Of a stretch of 64,000 nucleotides of DNA, positions 23,739-33,815 are shown in pieces. Within the stretch, counting starts at the first letter, position 1; every line of letters starts with the position of its first letter. A program made the position numbers and the translations under genes. This DNA is from Rhodospirillaceae bacterium (GTDB lineage Bacteria > Pseudomonadota > Alphaproteobacteria > Kiloniellales > DSM-21159), in assembly GCA_006969625.1 (NCBI GenBank), contig CP030885.1, positions 992,001-1,056,000 of the forward strand, read 5' to 3'. The notes below the pieces were generated by a model. That model did no database searches, was not told the origin of the DNA, and was given only the letters and a program-made list of their open reading frames with translations.

Positions 23739-24898
23739 GCGGCTGCCTCTTCCGGCTTCGGGGGGCGTGCGGCGGCGCCGTTGCCGTCGCCCGTGTGCAG
23801 CACCACGTCGGCCAGTCGCTCGGCAGAATCCTCTTGCGCGAAGGCGCGCGCGCAGCCGGCGGCGCGGGCCAGGGTGGCAGGGTCGCCGATCAACTGGGTG
23901 AGCCGCTCGGCGAGGGTCTCGGGCGTCAGGTTCCCCTGCGGCAGCAGCCAGCCGGCACCGGCCTCGGCCACGGCATGGGCGTTGCCGGTCTGGTGGTCGT
24001 CGGCGGCGAAGGGGAAGGGCACCAGGATCGCCGGGCGGCCGGCCGCGGCCAGCTCCGCCACGGTCGAGGCGCCGGCGCGGCAGATCACCAGGTGGGCCGC
24101 CTTCAGGCGCTCCGGCATGTCGTCGAGGAAGCTCTTCAGCTCGGCGGTCACCCCGCAGGTCTCATAGACAGCGGCGACCTGGCTGGTGTCGGTGCCGCGC
24201 ACCTGCTGGACGACGCTCAGGCGCGCCTTGATGGCCTCCGGCAGGCGGCACAGGGCGTAGGGCAGTACCTCGTTGAAGACGCGCGCGCCCTGGGAGCCGC
24301 CGGTCACCAGCAGGCGGAAGGGATCGTTCGGACCCGGTACGCCATAGGGCTGGCGGCCCAGCGCGGCGATGGCGCCGCGCACCGGGTTGCCGGTGATCAC
24401 CGTCTTGGGCTGGTCGGCCGGCGTCAGCCCGGCCACCTGGGCGAAGGAGGTGCAGATGGCACTCGCCTTCGGCGCCAGCATGCGGTTGGCGCGCCCGGCG
24501 ACGGCGTTCTGCTCGTGCAGCACGATGCGCAGGCCCATGCGGCCGGCGGCGAAGACCGGCGGCACGCTGGCGTAGCCGCCGAACCCGACCACCGCATCGG
24601 GCCGTACGCGCTTGAGGATGCCGCGCGACTGGACGATGCCCCAGGCCAGCTTGACGGCGCCCTTGGCCTTGGACAGCAGGTCGCCGCCGGCCACGCCGGC
24701 GCCGGAGACCCGCCAGGTCTCGACCTGCGGCAGGTCCGGGCCGAAGCCGCCGCCGCGCTTGTCGGTGATCAGCACCACCTTGGCGCCGCGCGCCAGCAGC
24801 GCGCGCGCCAGCGCCTGAGCCGGGAACATGTGGCCGCCCGTGCCGCCCGCAGCGAGCACCGCGGTGAAGGGGCGCTGGGTCTCGGCGGTGCGGCTCAT
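23735..24898 (-). CDS. murG: Lipid II synthase glycosyltransferase MurG
   Basis: A 387-residue GT28-family N-acetylglucosaminyltransferase converting lipid I to lipid II at the inner membrane. Starts at 24898 with [20 protein letters not shown]; the longer open frame runs antisense-like through ftsW. The donor-side motifs [61 protein letters not shown] and [20 protein letters not shown] are all present. ATGA overlaps with ftsW and murC. Confidence 0.96.
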
Positions 24899-26016
24899 GT
24901 CTCGTCTCCGGTGGCGACGCGGCGGCGGGTGAGCGCCAACAGCAGCCCCATGCCGAAGGCCAGGGCCAGCAGCGAGGAGCCGCCGTAGCTGATGAAGGGC
25001 AGTGTCATCCCCTTGGTCGGGATCAGATGCAGGGCGGAGGCCATGTTGATCAGCGCCTGCAGGCCGAACTGCGTCAGCAGGCCGGTGGCCGCGAGCAGCA
25101 CGAACAGGCTCTGCTCGCCGAGCAGCCGGGCGAAGCCGCGCAGCACGACGAAGCCGTAGAGCGCGACGATCGCCATGCAGACGACGAGGCCGAGTTCCTC
25201 GCCGGCGACGGCGAAGACGAAGTCGGAGTGGGCGTCGGGCAGCACCGACTTGATGCGCCCTTCGCCGGGACCGACGCCCCACCAGCCGCCATGGTCGAAG
25301 GCCTGCAGCGAGCGCTCGACCTGATAGTTGTCGCCGGCCTCGGGGTTGAGGAACAGGTTGATGCGCTCGGTCACATGGGGCAGCCAGAGGTAGGCGCCGA
25401 CGAGGAGGGCGAGCCCACCCGCGGCCAGACCGACGACCAGCAGCATCGGCAGGCCGGCCAGAAAGAACTGCACGCCGAAGATGACGCCCAACACGAAGGT
25501 CTGGCCGAGGTCCGGCTGCGCCAGCAGAAGGGCGGCGAACACGGCGAACAGCGCCGTAGCCAGGGCGGTGCCCGGGAAGCCTTCCTGCGTCTTGCCGAGC
25601 GCGAACAGCCAGGCGCAGGCGATGGCGAAGCAGGGCTTGAGGAACTCGCTGGGCTGCAGCGAGAAGCCGGCGAGGTAGATCCAGCGCTGGGCGCCCTTGG
25701 TCTCGAAGCCGACCGCCAGAGTGGCGAGCAGCAGGATCAGGGTGCCCAGCAGGCCGAGCACGCCGACCCGCCGCACCCAGGTGACGGAGAGCAGCGAGCA
25801 GGCGAGCAGGATCGCCCCGGCCAGCGGCAGCAGAACGAGCTGGCGCTTGGCCAGCGAGAAGGAACCCAGGCCGATGCGCTCCGAGACGGCTGGCGAGGCG
25901 GCGAGAATCAGCACCGCGCCGATGCCGATCAGCACGGCAAGCGCCGCCAGGGTCCAACGGTCGACGGTCCACCACCAGCGCCCCACGATCGAGGTGTCGG
26001 TGCGCGCGAAGCTCAT
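24895..26016 (-). CDS. ftsW: Division-specific SEDS glycosyltransferase FtsW
   Basis: A 373-residue polytopic protein of the SEDS family, which polymerises septal peptidoglycan together with FtsI. About ten hydrophobic helices are visible. Family landmarks are AQRWIYLAGFSLQPSEFLKP, FLAQPDLGQT-like LLLAQPDLGQTFVLG, VGPGEGRIKSVLPDAHSDFV, and the C-terminal INMASALHLIPTKGMTLPFI plus SYGGSSLLALAFGMGLLLAL. ATGA overlaps with murD and murG. Confidence 0.95.
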   Translation of the reverse strand: MSFARTDTSIVGRWWWTVDRWTLAALAVLIGIGAVLILAASPAVSERIGLGSFSLAKRQLVLLPLAGAILLACSLLSVTWVRRVGVLGLLGTLILLLATLAVGFETKGAQRWIYLAGFSLQPSEFLKPCFAIACAWLFALGKTQEGFPGTALATALFAVFAALLLAQPDLGQTFVLGVIFGVQFFLAGLPMLLVVGLAAGGLALLVGAYLWLPHVTERINLFLNPEAGDNYQVERSLQAFDHGGWWGVGPGEGRIKSVLPDAHSDFVFAVAGEELGLVVCMAIVALYGFVVLRGFARLLGEQSLFVLLAATGLLTQFGLQALINMASALHLIPTKGMTLPFISYGGSSLLALAFGMGLLLALTRRRVATGDET

Positions 26017-27413
26017 ACCGCGCCCTCCTCGTCCCGGGTGCCGGGGATCGCCTGGACGGCGCGGCGGAAGGTCTCGCCGCGCTGCTCGAAGTCGGCGAAC
26101 TGGTCGAAGCTGGCGGCGGCCGGGCTCAGCAGCACCACGGGGTTCGCCTTACCGTCGCGGCGCGCTGCCACGGTGGCGGCGGCCAACGCCGTTGCGAGGT
26201 CGCCGCAGCGCTGCAGCGCCACCTTGCCCTCCAGCGTCTCGGCGAAGGTCTCGCTCGCCTCCCCGATCAGGAAGGTCTCGGCGACCCGGTCCAGGTGGGC
26301 CAGGATCGGGTCAAGACCGCCTTCCTTGGCGCGCCCGCCGGCGACCCAGTAGATGGTTTCGTAGCTGGCCAGCGCCTTGGCGGCCGCCTCGGGATTGGTC
26401 GCCTTGGAGTCGTTGACGTAGAGGACGCCGTCGATCGTGGCGATCCGCTCCTGGCGGTGCGGCAGACCGTCGAAGGAGCGCATGGCCGCGGCCAGCGAGG
26501 GCGCCGGCACCTGGCAGGCGCGCCCGGCGGCGTAGGCGGCGGCCGCGTTCTGCCAATTGTGGCGGCCCGGCAGACTGGGCACCTCGCGAAGGTCGAGGGC
26601 TGGAACCTGCTGACCGTCGAGGTCGTCGATCAGCACGCCATCGCGCACGTAGACGCCGCCCGCGACCTCGCGCTCGGCCGAAATCCCGATGATGCGCTGG
26701 TCGCCGATCGCCGCCAGCTCGGCGTGAACGGCGCGGCAGGTCTCGTCGTCGAGCCCGACGATGGCGGTGCGCGGGCTTGTCTGCCGGCGGAAGATCTCCT
26801 TCTTCGCCGCGACGTAGCCCTCGAAGCCGCCGTGCCGCTCCAGGTGGTCAGGCGTGATGTTCAGCAGCACGGCGACGTCGAAGGTGATGGAGAAGGTCAG
26901 CTCGAGCTGGTAGCTCGACATCTCCAGCACGTAGCTGCCGCTGTTGCCGGCTGGCTCCAGGTCGAGCACCGGCTGGCCGATGTTGCCGCCGACCTGGGCG
27001 TCGACGTTGCAGAGCTGCAGCATGTGGCCGGCCAACGCCGTCGTGGTCGACTTGCCGTTGGTGCCGGTGATGCCGAGGTAGCGCGCATCCGGCTGGGCGC
27101 GGCCCAGCAGCTCGACGTCGCCGATGATCTCCGCCCCGGCCTCGCGCGCCAGTGCGACGACCGGGTGCGGGGCCGGGTGGGTGTGCGCAATCCCCGGCGA
27201 AAGGACGAGCGAGGTCGGCTCCATCCAGTTGCAGCGGTAGAGGTCGACCAGGGCGATGCCCTGCTCGGCAGCGCGTGCGCGCGCGTCCTCGGAATCGTCC
27301 CAGGCCCAGACCTCGGCGCCGCTGGCCGCCAGCGCGCGCGCCGCGGAGACGCCGGAGCGGCCGAGGCCGAGGACGCCGACGGGCAGGCCATGGAAGAACG
27401 GCAGGGGGATCAT
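26013..27413 (-). CDS. murD: UDP-N-acetylmuramoylalanine--D-glutamate ligase MurD
   Basis: A 466-residue Mur ligase adding D-Glu. N-terminal GVLGLGRSGVSAARALAASG, P-loop GTNGKST at residues 117-123, EMSSYQLELTFSITFDVAVL, NITPDHLERHGGFEGYVAAK, and the C-terminal NDSKATNPEAAAKALASYE mark the family. Last codons overlap the ftsW start (ATGA). The gene starts 17 bp after the mraY stop. Confidence 0.96.
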   Translation of the reverse strand: MIPLPFFHGLPVGVLGLGRSGVSAARALAASGAEVWAWDDSEDARARAAEQGIALVDLYRCNWMEPTSLVLSPGIAHTHPAPHPVVALAREAGAEIIGDVELLGRAQPDARYLGITGTNGKSTTTALAGHMLQLCNVDAQVGGNIGQPVLDLEPAGNSGSYVLEMSSYQLELTFSITFDVAVLLNITPDHLERHGGFEGYVAAKKEIFRRQTSPRTAIVGLDDETCRAVHAELAAIGDQRIIGISAEREVAGGVYVRDGVLIDDLDGQQVPALDLREVPSLPGRHNWQNAAAAYAAGRACQVPAPSLAAAMRSFDGLPHRQERIATIDGVLYVNDSKATNPEAAAKALASYETIYWVAGGRAKEGGLDPILAHLDRVAETFLIGEASETFAETLEGKVALQRCGDLATALAAATVAARRDGKANPVVLLSPAAASFDQFADFEQRGETFRRAVQAIPGTRDEEGAV

Positions 27414-27429
27414 GGTGACCTGCGCCCCC

Positions 27430-28515
27430 TCACCGCAGCTTCAAGGTGGACAGGCCGATCAGCGCCAGCACCATGGCGATGATCCAGAAGCGGATGACGA
27501 CGGTCGGCTCGGCCCAGCCCTTCTGTTCGAAGTGATGGTGCAGCGGCGCCATGCGGAAGACGCGCTTGCCGGTCATCTTGAAGGAGAGCACCTGGATCAT
27601 CACCGAGACGGTCTCGAGCACGAAGAGGCCGCCGACGATCGCCAGCACCAGCTCGTGCTTGGTGATCACCGCGATGCCGCCCAGCGCGCCGCCGCACGAC
27701 AGCGAGCCGGTATCGCCCATGAAGACCATCGCCGGCGGCGCGTTGAACCAGAGGAAGCCCAGGCTGGCGCCGACCAGCGCGCCGCAGAACACCGCCAGCT
27801 CGCCGGTGCCCGCGACGTAGTGGATCTGCAGGTAGTTGGCGAAGACGGTGTTGCCCACCAGGTAGGCGATCAGCGCGAAGCAGGCCGCGACGATCATCAC
27901 CGGGACGATCGCCAGTCCGTCGAGCCCGTCGGTCAGGTTGACCGCGTTCGAGGCGCCGACCATCACGAACACGGCGAAGGGCACGAAGAACCAGGCGAGG
28001 TTGATCAGCAGGTCCTTGAAGAAGGGCACTGCCAGGTGGGTCTGCGTGTCCTCCGGCGCGACCCAGACGACCAGCAGGGTGGCGGCGGTGGCGATCAGGA
28101 TCTGCCCGGCCAGCTTGCCCTTGCCCGGCAGGCCCTTGTGGCTGCGCCGGGTGAGCTTCAGGTAGTCGTCGCCGAAGCCGATGGCGCCGAAGCCGATGGT
28201 CACGAACAGGACGATCCAGACGTAGGCGTTGGTCAGGTCCGCCCACAGCAGCGTCGAGACCGCAAGCGACAGCAGGATCAGCACGCCGCCCATGGTCGGC
28301 GTGCCCTTCTTGGTCAGCAGGTGGCTCTGCGGGCCGTCGGTGCGGATCGGCTGTCCCTCGCGCTGCTTGGCCTTCAGCCAGGAGATGACGCCAGGGCCGA
28401 GGACGAAGCAGATGAACAGGGCGGTCAGCACCGCGCCGCCGGTCCGGAAGGTCAGGTAGCGGAACAGGTTGAAGACCTGGAACTCGTCGGCCAGGGGTAC
28501 CAGCAGGGTGAGCAT
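27430..28515 (-). CDS. mraY: Phospho-N-acetylmuramoyl-pentapeptide transferase MraY
   Basis: A 361-residue membrane enzyme forming lipid I from UDP-MurNAc-pentapeptide and undecaprenyl phosphate. It has about ten transmembrane helices and the conserved cytoplasmic loops [30 protein letters not shown] (Asp pair), [36 protein letters not shown] and [20 protein letters not shown]. Twelve bases separate it from the murF stop. Confidence 0.96.
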   Translation of the reverse strand: MLTLLVPLADEFQVFNLFRYLTFRTGGAVLTALFICFVLGPGVISWLKAKQREGQPIRTDGPQSHLLTKKGTPTMGGVLILLSLAVSTLLWADLTNAYVWIVLFVTIGFGAIGFGDDYLKLTRRSHKGLPGKGKLAGQILIATAATLLVVWVAPEDTQTHLAVPFFKDLLINLAWFFVPFAVFVMVGASNAVNLTDGLDGLAIVPVMIVAACFALIAYLVGNTVFANYLQIHYVAGTGELAVFCGALVGASLGFLWFNAPPAMVFMGDTGSLSCGGALGGIAVITKHELVLAIVGGLFVLETVSVMIQVLSFKMTGKRVFRMAPLHHHFEQKGWAEPTVVIRFWIIAMVLALIGLSTLKLR

Positions 28516-28527
28516 CGCCGGTCCCCC

Positions 28528-30003
28528 TCAGCCGCCGTTCGCCGCGCGTGGCGCGGCCTCGGGCACGGGGACGCCTTCGGTCTCGGAGGCCACCGCGTCC
28601 TCGTCGGGCGCCAGCGCGTCGAGCGCCTCGATAACCCGGCGCATACGGCTGCCGAGCGAGCCCTTGACCAGCACCACGTCGCCCGGCAGCAGCGCCTCGG
28701 GGACCAGCGCCGCCAGCGGCTCCGAGGTCTGGCAGCAGGCAGCCAGGCGCGAGGGCGGCAGAGCGGCGGCCAGGTGCGCCATGTTGGTGCCGCTCAGGTA
28801 GGCGAGGTCGACCTGGGCGTCGGCCACCGCGTCGGCCAGTTCGGCGTGGTAGGCGGGCGCCCCCTCGCCCAGCTCCAGCATGTCGCCCAGTACCGCGATC
28901 CGGCGGCCCGCGCCCTCCGGCTTGATGCGCCCGAGCACCGCGAGCGCCGCCTTCACGGAGTCCGGATTGGCGTTGTAGCTCTCGTCGATCAGCAGCGCCG
29001 TGCCGCCGCCCGGCAGGCGGATCTGGCGCCGCTGGCCGCGCCCGGCGACCGGCTGCAGCCTTGCGAACTCGGCCGATCCGCGCAGCGGGTCGCCGCCCAG
29101 GGCGGCGACAGCGGCCAGCACCGCCAGCGAGTTCATCACCCAGTGCTCGCCGGCGGCACCGATGCAGTAGTCCAGCGGCTTGCCCCGGAAGACCGCCTGC
29201 GCCGCGCTGCAAGCGGCGTAGAGATCGGCGCCGAGCAGGCGCATGCCGGCCTCGGCGTGGCGCCCGAAGCTGATCACCCGGGTCACCCCGGCGCGCTCGG
29301 CATTGGCGACCAGGCGGTCGTAATATTTGTCGTCGCGCGGCAGGATCGCGGTGCCCTGCGGTCCCATGCCGAGGAAGATCTCGCTCTTGGCGTCGGCGAT
29401 ACCGTCCTGGCTGTCGAAGAACTCGATGTGGGCCAGGCCGATGGTCGTGATGACCGCCACGTCCGGGCGCACCAGCCCGGTCAAGCCGGCGATCTCGCCG
29501 GCATGGTCCATGCCCATCTCGAAGACGGCGAAGTCGGCGTCGCGCGGCAGGCGGGCGAGCGACAGCGGCACGCCCCAGTGATTGTTGAGGCTGCCGGCGC
29601 TGGCGAAGGTCTTGCCCTGCGGCGCTAAGCAGGCTTTCAGCGCCTCCTTCGTCGAGGTCTTGCCTGACGAGCCGGTGACGCCGCAGATGCGGGCCTTGGT
29701 GCGCGCCCGGCCGGCGCGGGCGAGGCCGCGCAGCGCCTCCAGCGTGTCGCCGACCGACAGCAGTGGCGCACCGGCTGCAACCCCTTGGGGCGCGCGATGC
29801 ACCACTGCTGCGGCCGCCCCCTTGGCCAAGGCGTCGGCCACGAAGTCGTGGCCGTCGAAATTCGGTCCTTCCAGCGCGACGAACAGCTCGCCGGCCAGCA
29901 GCGTGCGACTGTCGATCGACACGCCGTGCGCCACCCAACCGTCCGGACCGTCGCCGGCGGTCGCCGCGAGGGCTTCGTGTGCGCGCCAAAGGGGCTCGGT
30001 CAT
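28528..30003 (-). CDS. murF: UDP-N-acetylmuramoyl-tripeptide--D-alanyl-D-alanine ligase MurF
   Basis: A 491-residue Mur ligase adding D-Ala-D-Ala. Start at 30003 (MTEPLWRAHEALAATAGDGP) overlaps the murE stop as ATGA; the longer frame lies inside murE. GVTGSSGKTSTKE (P-loop, residues 108-120), LNNHWGVPLSLARLP, EMGMDHAGEIAGLTGLVRPD, DESYNANPDSVKAALAVL and AVLGDMLELGEGAPAYH are diagnostic. The last ~25 residues are an acidic, Ala/Pro-rich tail without known role. Confidence 0.95.
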   Translation of the reverse strand: MTEPLWRAHEALAATAGDGPDGWVAHGVSIDSRTLLAGELFVALEGPNFDGHDFVADALAKGAAAAVVHRAPQGVAAGAPLLSVGDTLEALRGLARAGRARTKARICGVTGSSGKTSTKEALKACLAPQGKTFASAGSLNNHWGVPLSLARLPRDADFAVFEMGMDHAGEIAGLTGLVRPDVAVITTIGLAHIEFFDSQDGIADAKSEIFLGMGPQGTAILPRDDKYYDRLVANAERAGVTRVISFGRHAEAGMRLLGADLYAACSAAQAVFRGKPLDYCIGAAGEHWVMNSLAVLAAVAALGGDPLRGSAEFARLQPVAGRGQRRQIRLPGGGTALLIDESYNANPDSVKAALAVLGRIKPEGAGRRIAVLGDMLELGEGAPAYHAELADAVADAQVDLAYLSGTNMAHLAAALPPSRLAACCQTSEPLAALVPEALLPGDVVLVKGSLGSRMRRVIEALDALAPDEDAVASETEGVPVPEAAPRAANGG

Positions 30004-31475
30004 GCGGGTTCTCCTGCCAGACGGGCGATCGCCGCTCGGGCGACCTCCCGATCGTCGAATGGCAGGACGGTGTCGCCGACGATCTGGCCGCTTTCGTGGC
30101 CTTTTCCGGCAATCACCAACACGTCGCCGGCCTCGAGCCGGGCAAGGGCGAACGCGATGGCCGCGCCGCGCTCGCCGACCTCGGTCGCGCCGAGGCAGCC
30201 AGGCAGGATCTGGGCGCGGATCGCCGCTGGATCCTCGCTGCGCGGATTGTCGTCGGTGACCACCACCGCATCGGCATGGACGGCGGCCGCCTCGCCCATC
30301 AGCGGCCGCTTGCCCGGGTCGCGGTCGCCGCCGGCGCCGAAGACCACCCAGAGCCGGCCGCGGACGTGCGGGCGCATCGCCTGCAGGACGGTCGCCAGCG
30401 CATCCGGCGTGTGCGCATAGTCGACGTAGACCTGCCCGCCGGCGGGCGTCGCGCCGACCGGCTCGACCCGGCCCGGCACGCCGGCGAGCAGCGGCAGCCT
30501 GGCGACGACGGGGGCGGGATCGGCGCCGCCGGCCAGCACCAGGCCGAGCGCGGCCAGCAGGTTGTGCGCCTGGAAGGCACCGGCCAGGGGCAGCCCGACG
30601 GTGTGGCTCCGACCGAGGATCTCGAGGTCCAGATGCAGCCCGGCGGGCTCGGCCCGCAAGCCGGCCAGGCGCAGGTCGCGGCCCTGCCGGCCGTAGGTCA
30701 GGACCCGATGACCGCGTCGCGCACACAGGCGGGAGAGTTCTTCGAACTCCGGGATGTCGGCGTTCAGAACGGCGGTCTTGCCGGCCGGCAGCAGTTCGCC
30801 GAACAGGCGCGCCTTGGCGGCCAGGTAGGCCTCCATGGTGCCATGGTAATCCAGGTGGTCGCGGCTGAGGTTGGTGAAGGCGGCGGCCGAAAGGCGCACG
30901 CCGTCTAGCCGGTACTGGTCCAGGCCGTGGCTGGAGGCCTCCATCGCCAGCGCCTCGACGCCCTCGCCGGCCAGCGCGTCCAGGCAGCGGTGGAGCTCCA
31001 CCGGATCGGGCGTGGTCAGCGCCGCCGGCGCGTCGGCCTGCGGCGGGATCAGGCCCAGGGTGCCCAGGCTGGCCGCCTTGCGGCCCAGCCGCTCCCAGAT
31101 CTGGCGCACGAAGACGGCGACCGAGGTCTTGCCGTTGGTGCCGGTCACCGCGGCGATCTCGCGCGGCTGACGTTTGTATAGGCGGGCCGCCATCTGCGCC
31201 AGGCGCCGCCGCGGCTCCGGGTCGACGATCAGCAGCACCGGACGGCCGTAGGGCTTGAGCTGCGTACCGCTGGGCGCCAGCACCGCCACGGCGCCGCGCT
31301 CGACCGCCTGGTCGATGAAGGCGCGTCCGTCCGCCCGTGTGCCGGGGATGGCGGCGAACAGGTAGCCGGGCGCGACCTGGCGGCTGTCGGCCGTCAGTCC
31401 CGCGATCTCCAGTTCCTGCGCCGTGCTGCCCATCTCGCGGCGGTCGTCCTCTTCCAGAAGGTCAACGAGACGCAA
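30000..31475 (-). CDS. murE: UDP-N-acetylmuramoyl-tripeptide synthetase MurE (meso-DAP type)
   Basis: A 491-residue ligase adding the third stem residue. DSRQVAPGYLFAAIPG is the UDP-binding start, the P-loop TGTNGKTS is at residues 111-118, and NLSRDHLDYHGTMEAYLAAK follows. The DNPR motif (TDDNPRSEDPAAIRAQI) that selects meso-diaminopimelate rather than lysine is present. The start overlaps the ftsI stop region by 14 bp, and the end overlaps murF by ATGA. Confidence 0.96.
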   Translation of the reverse strand: MRLVDLLEEDDRREMGSTAQELEIAGLTADSRQVAPGYLFAAIPGTRADGRAFIDQAVERGAVAVLAPSGTQLKPYGRPVLLIVDPEPRRRLAQMAARLYKRQPREIAAVTGTNGKTSVAVFVRQIWERLGRKAASLGTLGLIPPQADAPAALTTPDPVELHRCLDALAGEGVEALAMEASSHGLDQYRLDGVRLSAAAFTNLSRDHLDYHGTMEAYLAAKARLFGELLPAGKTAVLNADIPEFEELSRLCARRGHRVLTYGRQGRDLRLAGLRAEPAGLHLDLEILGRSHTVGLPLAGAFQAHNLLAALGLVLAGGADPAPVVARLPLLAGVPGRVEPVGATPAGGQVYVDYAHTPDALATVLQAMRPHVRGRLWVVFGAGGDRDPGKRPLMGEAAAVHADAVVVTDDNPRSEDPAAIRAQILPGCLGATEVGERGAAIAFALARLEAGDVLVIAGKGHESGQIVGDTVLPFDDREVARAAIARLAGEPA

Positions 31476-33246
31476 CGTGGCGCCCCGCCAGGTTGGCGGG
31501 GATCGCCAGAGGCTGCCCCTGTTCGTGCCTGTCGAAGGTTTCCCCGGCCAGCGGCTCGACGCCCAGAAGCGGCGCCATGCGCTCGACCACCGCCTTGACG
31601 ACGGGAGCGGCCACCCAGCCGCCGGTGGCGTAGTTGTGGCTGTATTCGGTCGGCTTCGGCTCGTCGATCATGGCGAGCACCACGTAGCGCGGCGCGTCCA
31701 TCGGAAAGGCCGAGAGGAAGGAGGCGATGCGCCTGTTCTCGGCATAGCCGCCGTTGGGGTCGAGCTTGTCGGCGGTGCCGGTCTTGCCGCCGACGCGATA
31801 GCCCTTGGCGTCGGCAAAGCCCCCGGTGCCGCGTTCCACCACCAGGCGCAGCAGCCACTTCATCTTCTGCGAGGTCTCGCGGCTCATCGCCTGCTCGGCC
31901 ACCAGCCGCTCGCCGCGGCTGCGCTTGAGCAGCGTGGCCGGCACCAGTTGCCCGCCGTTGACCACCGCCGCCATGGCGCGCGCTGTCTGCAGCGGCGTCA
32001 CCGCGAGGCCATGGCCGTAGCTGATGGTCATGGTGTTGATCTCGCGCCAGATGGGCGGGAGCTTGGGCGCGGCCAGGTCGGGCAGCTCAAGGCTCGGCCG
32101 CTCCAGCAGGCCAAGCCGGCGGAAGAAGCGCTGCTGGGCCTCGGTGCCAGCGGCCATCGTCATGTGAACGGTGCCGATGTTGCTGGAGAACAGGAGAATT
32201 TCCGGGATCGTCAGCATGCCCGTCTTCGGCTTGAAGTCGCGGATGCGATGGCGCCCGACGCGGATCGGCTCGCTGACGTCGTATCCGTCGGTCAGGCCGA
32301 CGGCCCCGGTCTCCAGCGCCATGGCGGTCGAGAAGACCTTGAAGACCGAGCCCATCTCGTAGACGCCTTGCGTGGCGCGATTGAGGAAGGCGTCGTCGGG
32401 GATCGTCTCCGGCGCGTTCGGATCGATGCTCGGCAGCGAGGCCAGCGCCAGGATCTCGCCCGTCTGCGCATCCAGGACGATGCCGGCGGCGCCGATGCCG
32501 CGCCACTCGCGCATCGCCTTGCCGAGCTCGTCGGACAGGATGTGCTGGATGCGCAGGTCGACCGAGGTGCGCAGCGGCTCGTTGCGCCCACGCAGCACCT
32601 CGTCGAAGCTGCGCTCCAGGCCAATCTGCCCGACGTTGTCGATGTTGGTGTAGCCGACCAGGTGGCCGAGCAGCGGTCCGTGCGGGTAGAAGCGACGCTC
32701 CTCGCGCACGAAGTCGAGCCCCGGGATGCCCAGCCGGTTGATGCGGGCGGTCTCGCGCGGGGTCAGGCCGCGCTTGATCCAGGTGAAGCTGGTGTCGAGC
32801 GACAGCTTCGCCTGCAGGCTGGCGACGGAGTACTCAGGCAGTACCCGCGCCAGCGCCATCGCCGCGCCCTGCGGATCGATGACCTTCTGGGGATCGGCGT
32901 AGAGCGAGCTGGTCGGCAGCGTGGTCGCCAGAACCTGGCCGTTGCGGTCGAGGATCTCGGCGCGCTGGGTCTCCAGCGCCTCGGCGGCGCTCGGAGTCGC
33001 GGCACGGCGCGGCTCGCCGGTCTCGCTGAGCAGCGCCAGGTCGGCGAGGCGCAGCCCGACTGCGAGGAAGGCCAGCAGGAAGATGGCGCCGGCGACCAGC
33101 AGCCGGGTGCGCCCGACCTCCAGCGCCGCCTTGCGCTGGCCGTCCAGGCTGACCGTCCAGGCGCCCTGCGGGCCCATGCCCCCCTGGTGCAGGTCCATGC
33201 CGCAGGGGGTCGTCGGGGTGATCCTCACATCGCTTCGACGGCGCAT
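31462..33246 (-). CDS. ftsI: Septal peptidoglycan transpeptidase FtsI (PBP3)
   Basis: A 594-residue class B penicillin-binding protein. A single transmembrane anchor at about residues 48-70 is preceded by a ~45-residue cytoplasmic part. The dimerisation domain reads RAEILDRNGQVLATTLPTSS; the transpeptidase motifs are S300-VFK (SxxK), S354-SN (SxN) and K488-TG (KTG in VGGKTGTADKL). The start is joined to ftsL in a TGATG 1-bp overlap. An earlier start could be at the internal Met17 or Met24; I keep the first because of the coupled junction. Confidence 0.95.
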   Translation of the reverse strand: MRRRSDVRITPTTPCGMDLHQGGMGPQGAWTVSLDGQRKAALEVGRTRLLVAGAIFLLAFLAVGLRLADLALLSETGEPRRAATPSAAEALETQRAEILDRNGQVLATTLPTSSLYADPQKVIDPQGAAMALARVLPEYSVASLQAKLSLDTSFTWIKRGLTPRETARINRLGIPGLDFVREERRFYPHGPLLGHLVGYTNIDNVGQIGLERSFDEVLRGRNEPLRTSVDLRIQHILSDELGKAMREWRGIGAAGIVLDAQTGEILALASLPSIDPNAPETIPDDAFLNRATQGVYEMGSVFKVFSTAMALETGAVGLTDGYDVSEPIRVGRHRIRDFKPKTGMLTIPEILLFSSNIGTVHMTMAAGTEAQQRFFRRLGLLERPSLELPDLAAPKLPPIWREINTMTISYGHGLAVTPLQTARAMAAVVNGGQLVPATLLKRSRGERLVAEQAMSRETSQKMKWLLRLVVERGTGGFADAKGYRVGGKTGTADKLDPNGGYAENRRIASFLSAFPMDAPRYVVLAMIDEPKPTEYSHNYATGGWVAAPVVKAVVERMAPLLGVEPLAGETFDRHEQGQPLAIPANLAGRHVASR

Positions 33247-33815
33247 CAGCGAGACTCCGAAACGAACCGGGGCCGGACGGGCAACGGGGCGCCGGTGACC
33301 GGGTTGCGCGGGGCGGCGTGTGCGGTCTCCCGAGCCCCGCTCGACGGCGTCTTCGCCACCGGCTGCGGTGCCGCCGGCCTAAGCGTGGCAGCCACCAGAT
33401 CGCCGATCGGATCGGGTGTGTCGGCGGGCCGGGTCTCCGCCTGCGGCATCTGCGCGCGCCAGCCGGCCAGCTCCGGCGCCGGACGGCGCGGCGGCGGCGG
33501 CGGCCCCTCGGCGAAGGTGCGTCCCTCCATGTCCTCGGGGCGCGGCGGCAGGGCCGAGATGCGGCTGATGTTCGGCGCCGTCAGCGGCATCATCTGGAGG
33601 TGCCGTTCGGCTAGCCGGGCGATGCGCTCGGGACGGTTCAGGTAGCTCCACTCGGCACGCAGCACGTGCACCGCCTCCCGGTCGCGGTGGATCTGCTCCT
33701 GGGTCGCGCGCAGCCGGCCCTCCAGGTCCTCCACCGCGTGGGCGATCTGGAACAGCAGGCCGACCGCAGCGGCGAAGAGGCCGAGCCAAAACAGGGTGGA
33801 CCAGCGCAGGATCAT
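33246..33815 (-). CDS. ftsL: Cell division protein FtsL-like
   Basis: A 189-residue bitopic protein in the ftsL position. [20 protein letters not shown] leads into one transmembrane segment (residues 5-26), then a leucine-zipper-like coiled coil ([20 protein letters not shown]) and the FtsL-typical [20 protein letters not shown]. The last ~100 residues are Pro/Ala-rich and not conserved, making it longer than enterobacterial FtsL. It overlaps rsmH by ATGA. Assigned from topology, motif and synteny. Confidence 0.88.
   Translation of the reverse strand: MILRWSTLFWLGLFAAAVGLLFQIAHAVEDLEGRLRATQEQIHRDREAVHVLRAEWSYLNRPERIARLAERHLQMMPLTAPNISRISALPPRPEDMEGRTFAEGPPPPPRRPAPELAGWRAQMPQAETRPADTPDPIGDLVAATLRPAAPQPVAKTPSSGARETAHAAPRNPVTGAPLPVRPRFVSESR

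Noticed and set aside
27256..29628. 790-residue plus-strand open frame
   Set aside because: Antisense to murD, mraY and murF; composition is typical of shadow frames (Gln, His, Asp, Arg rich).
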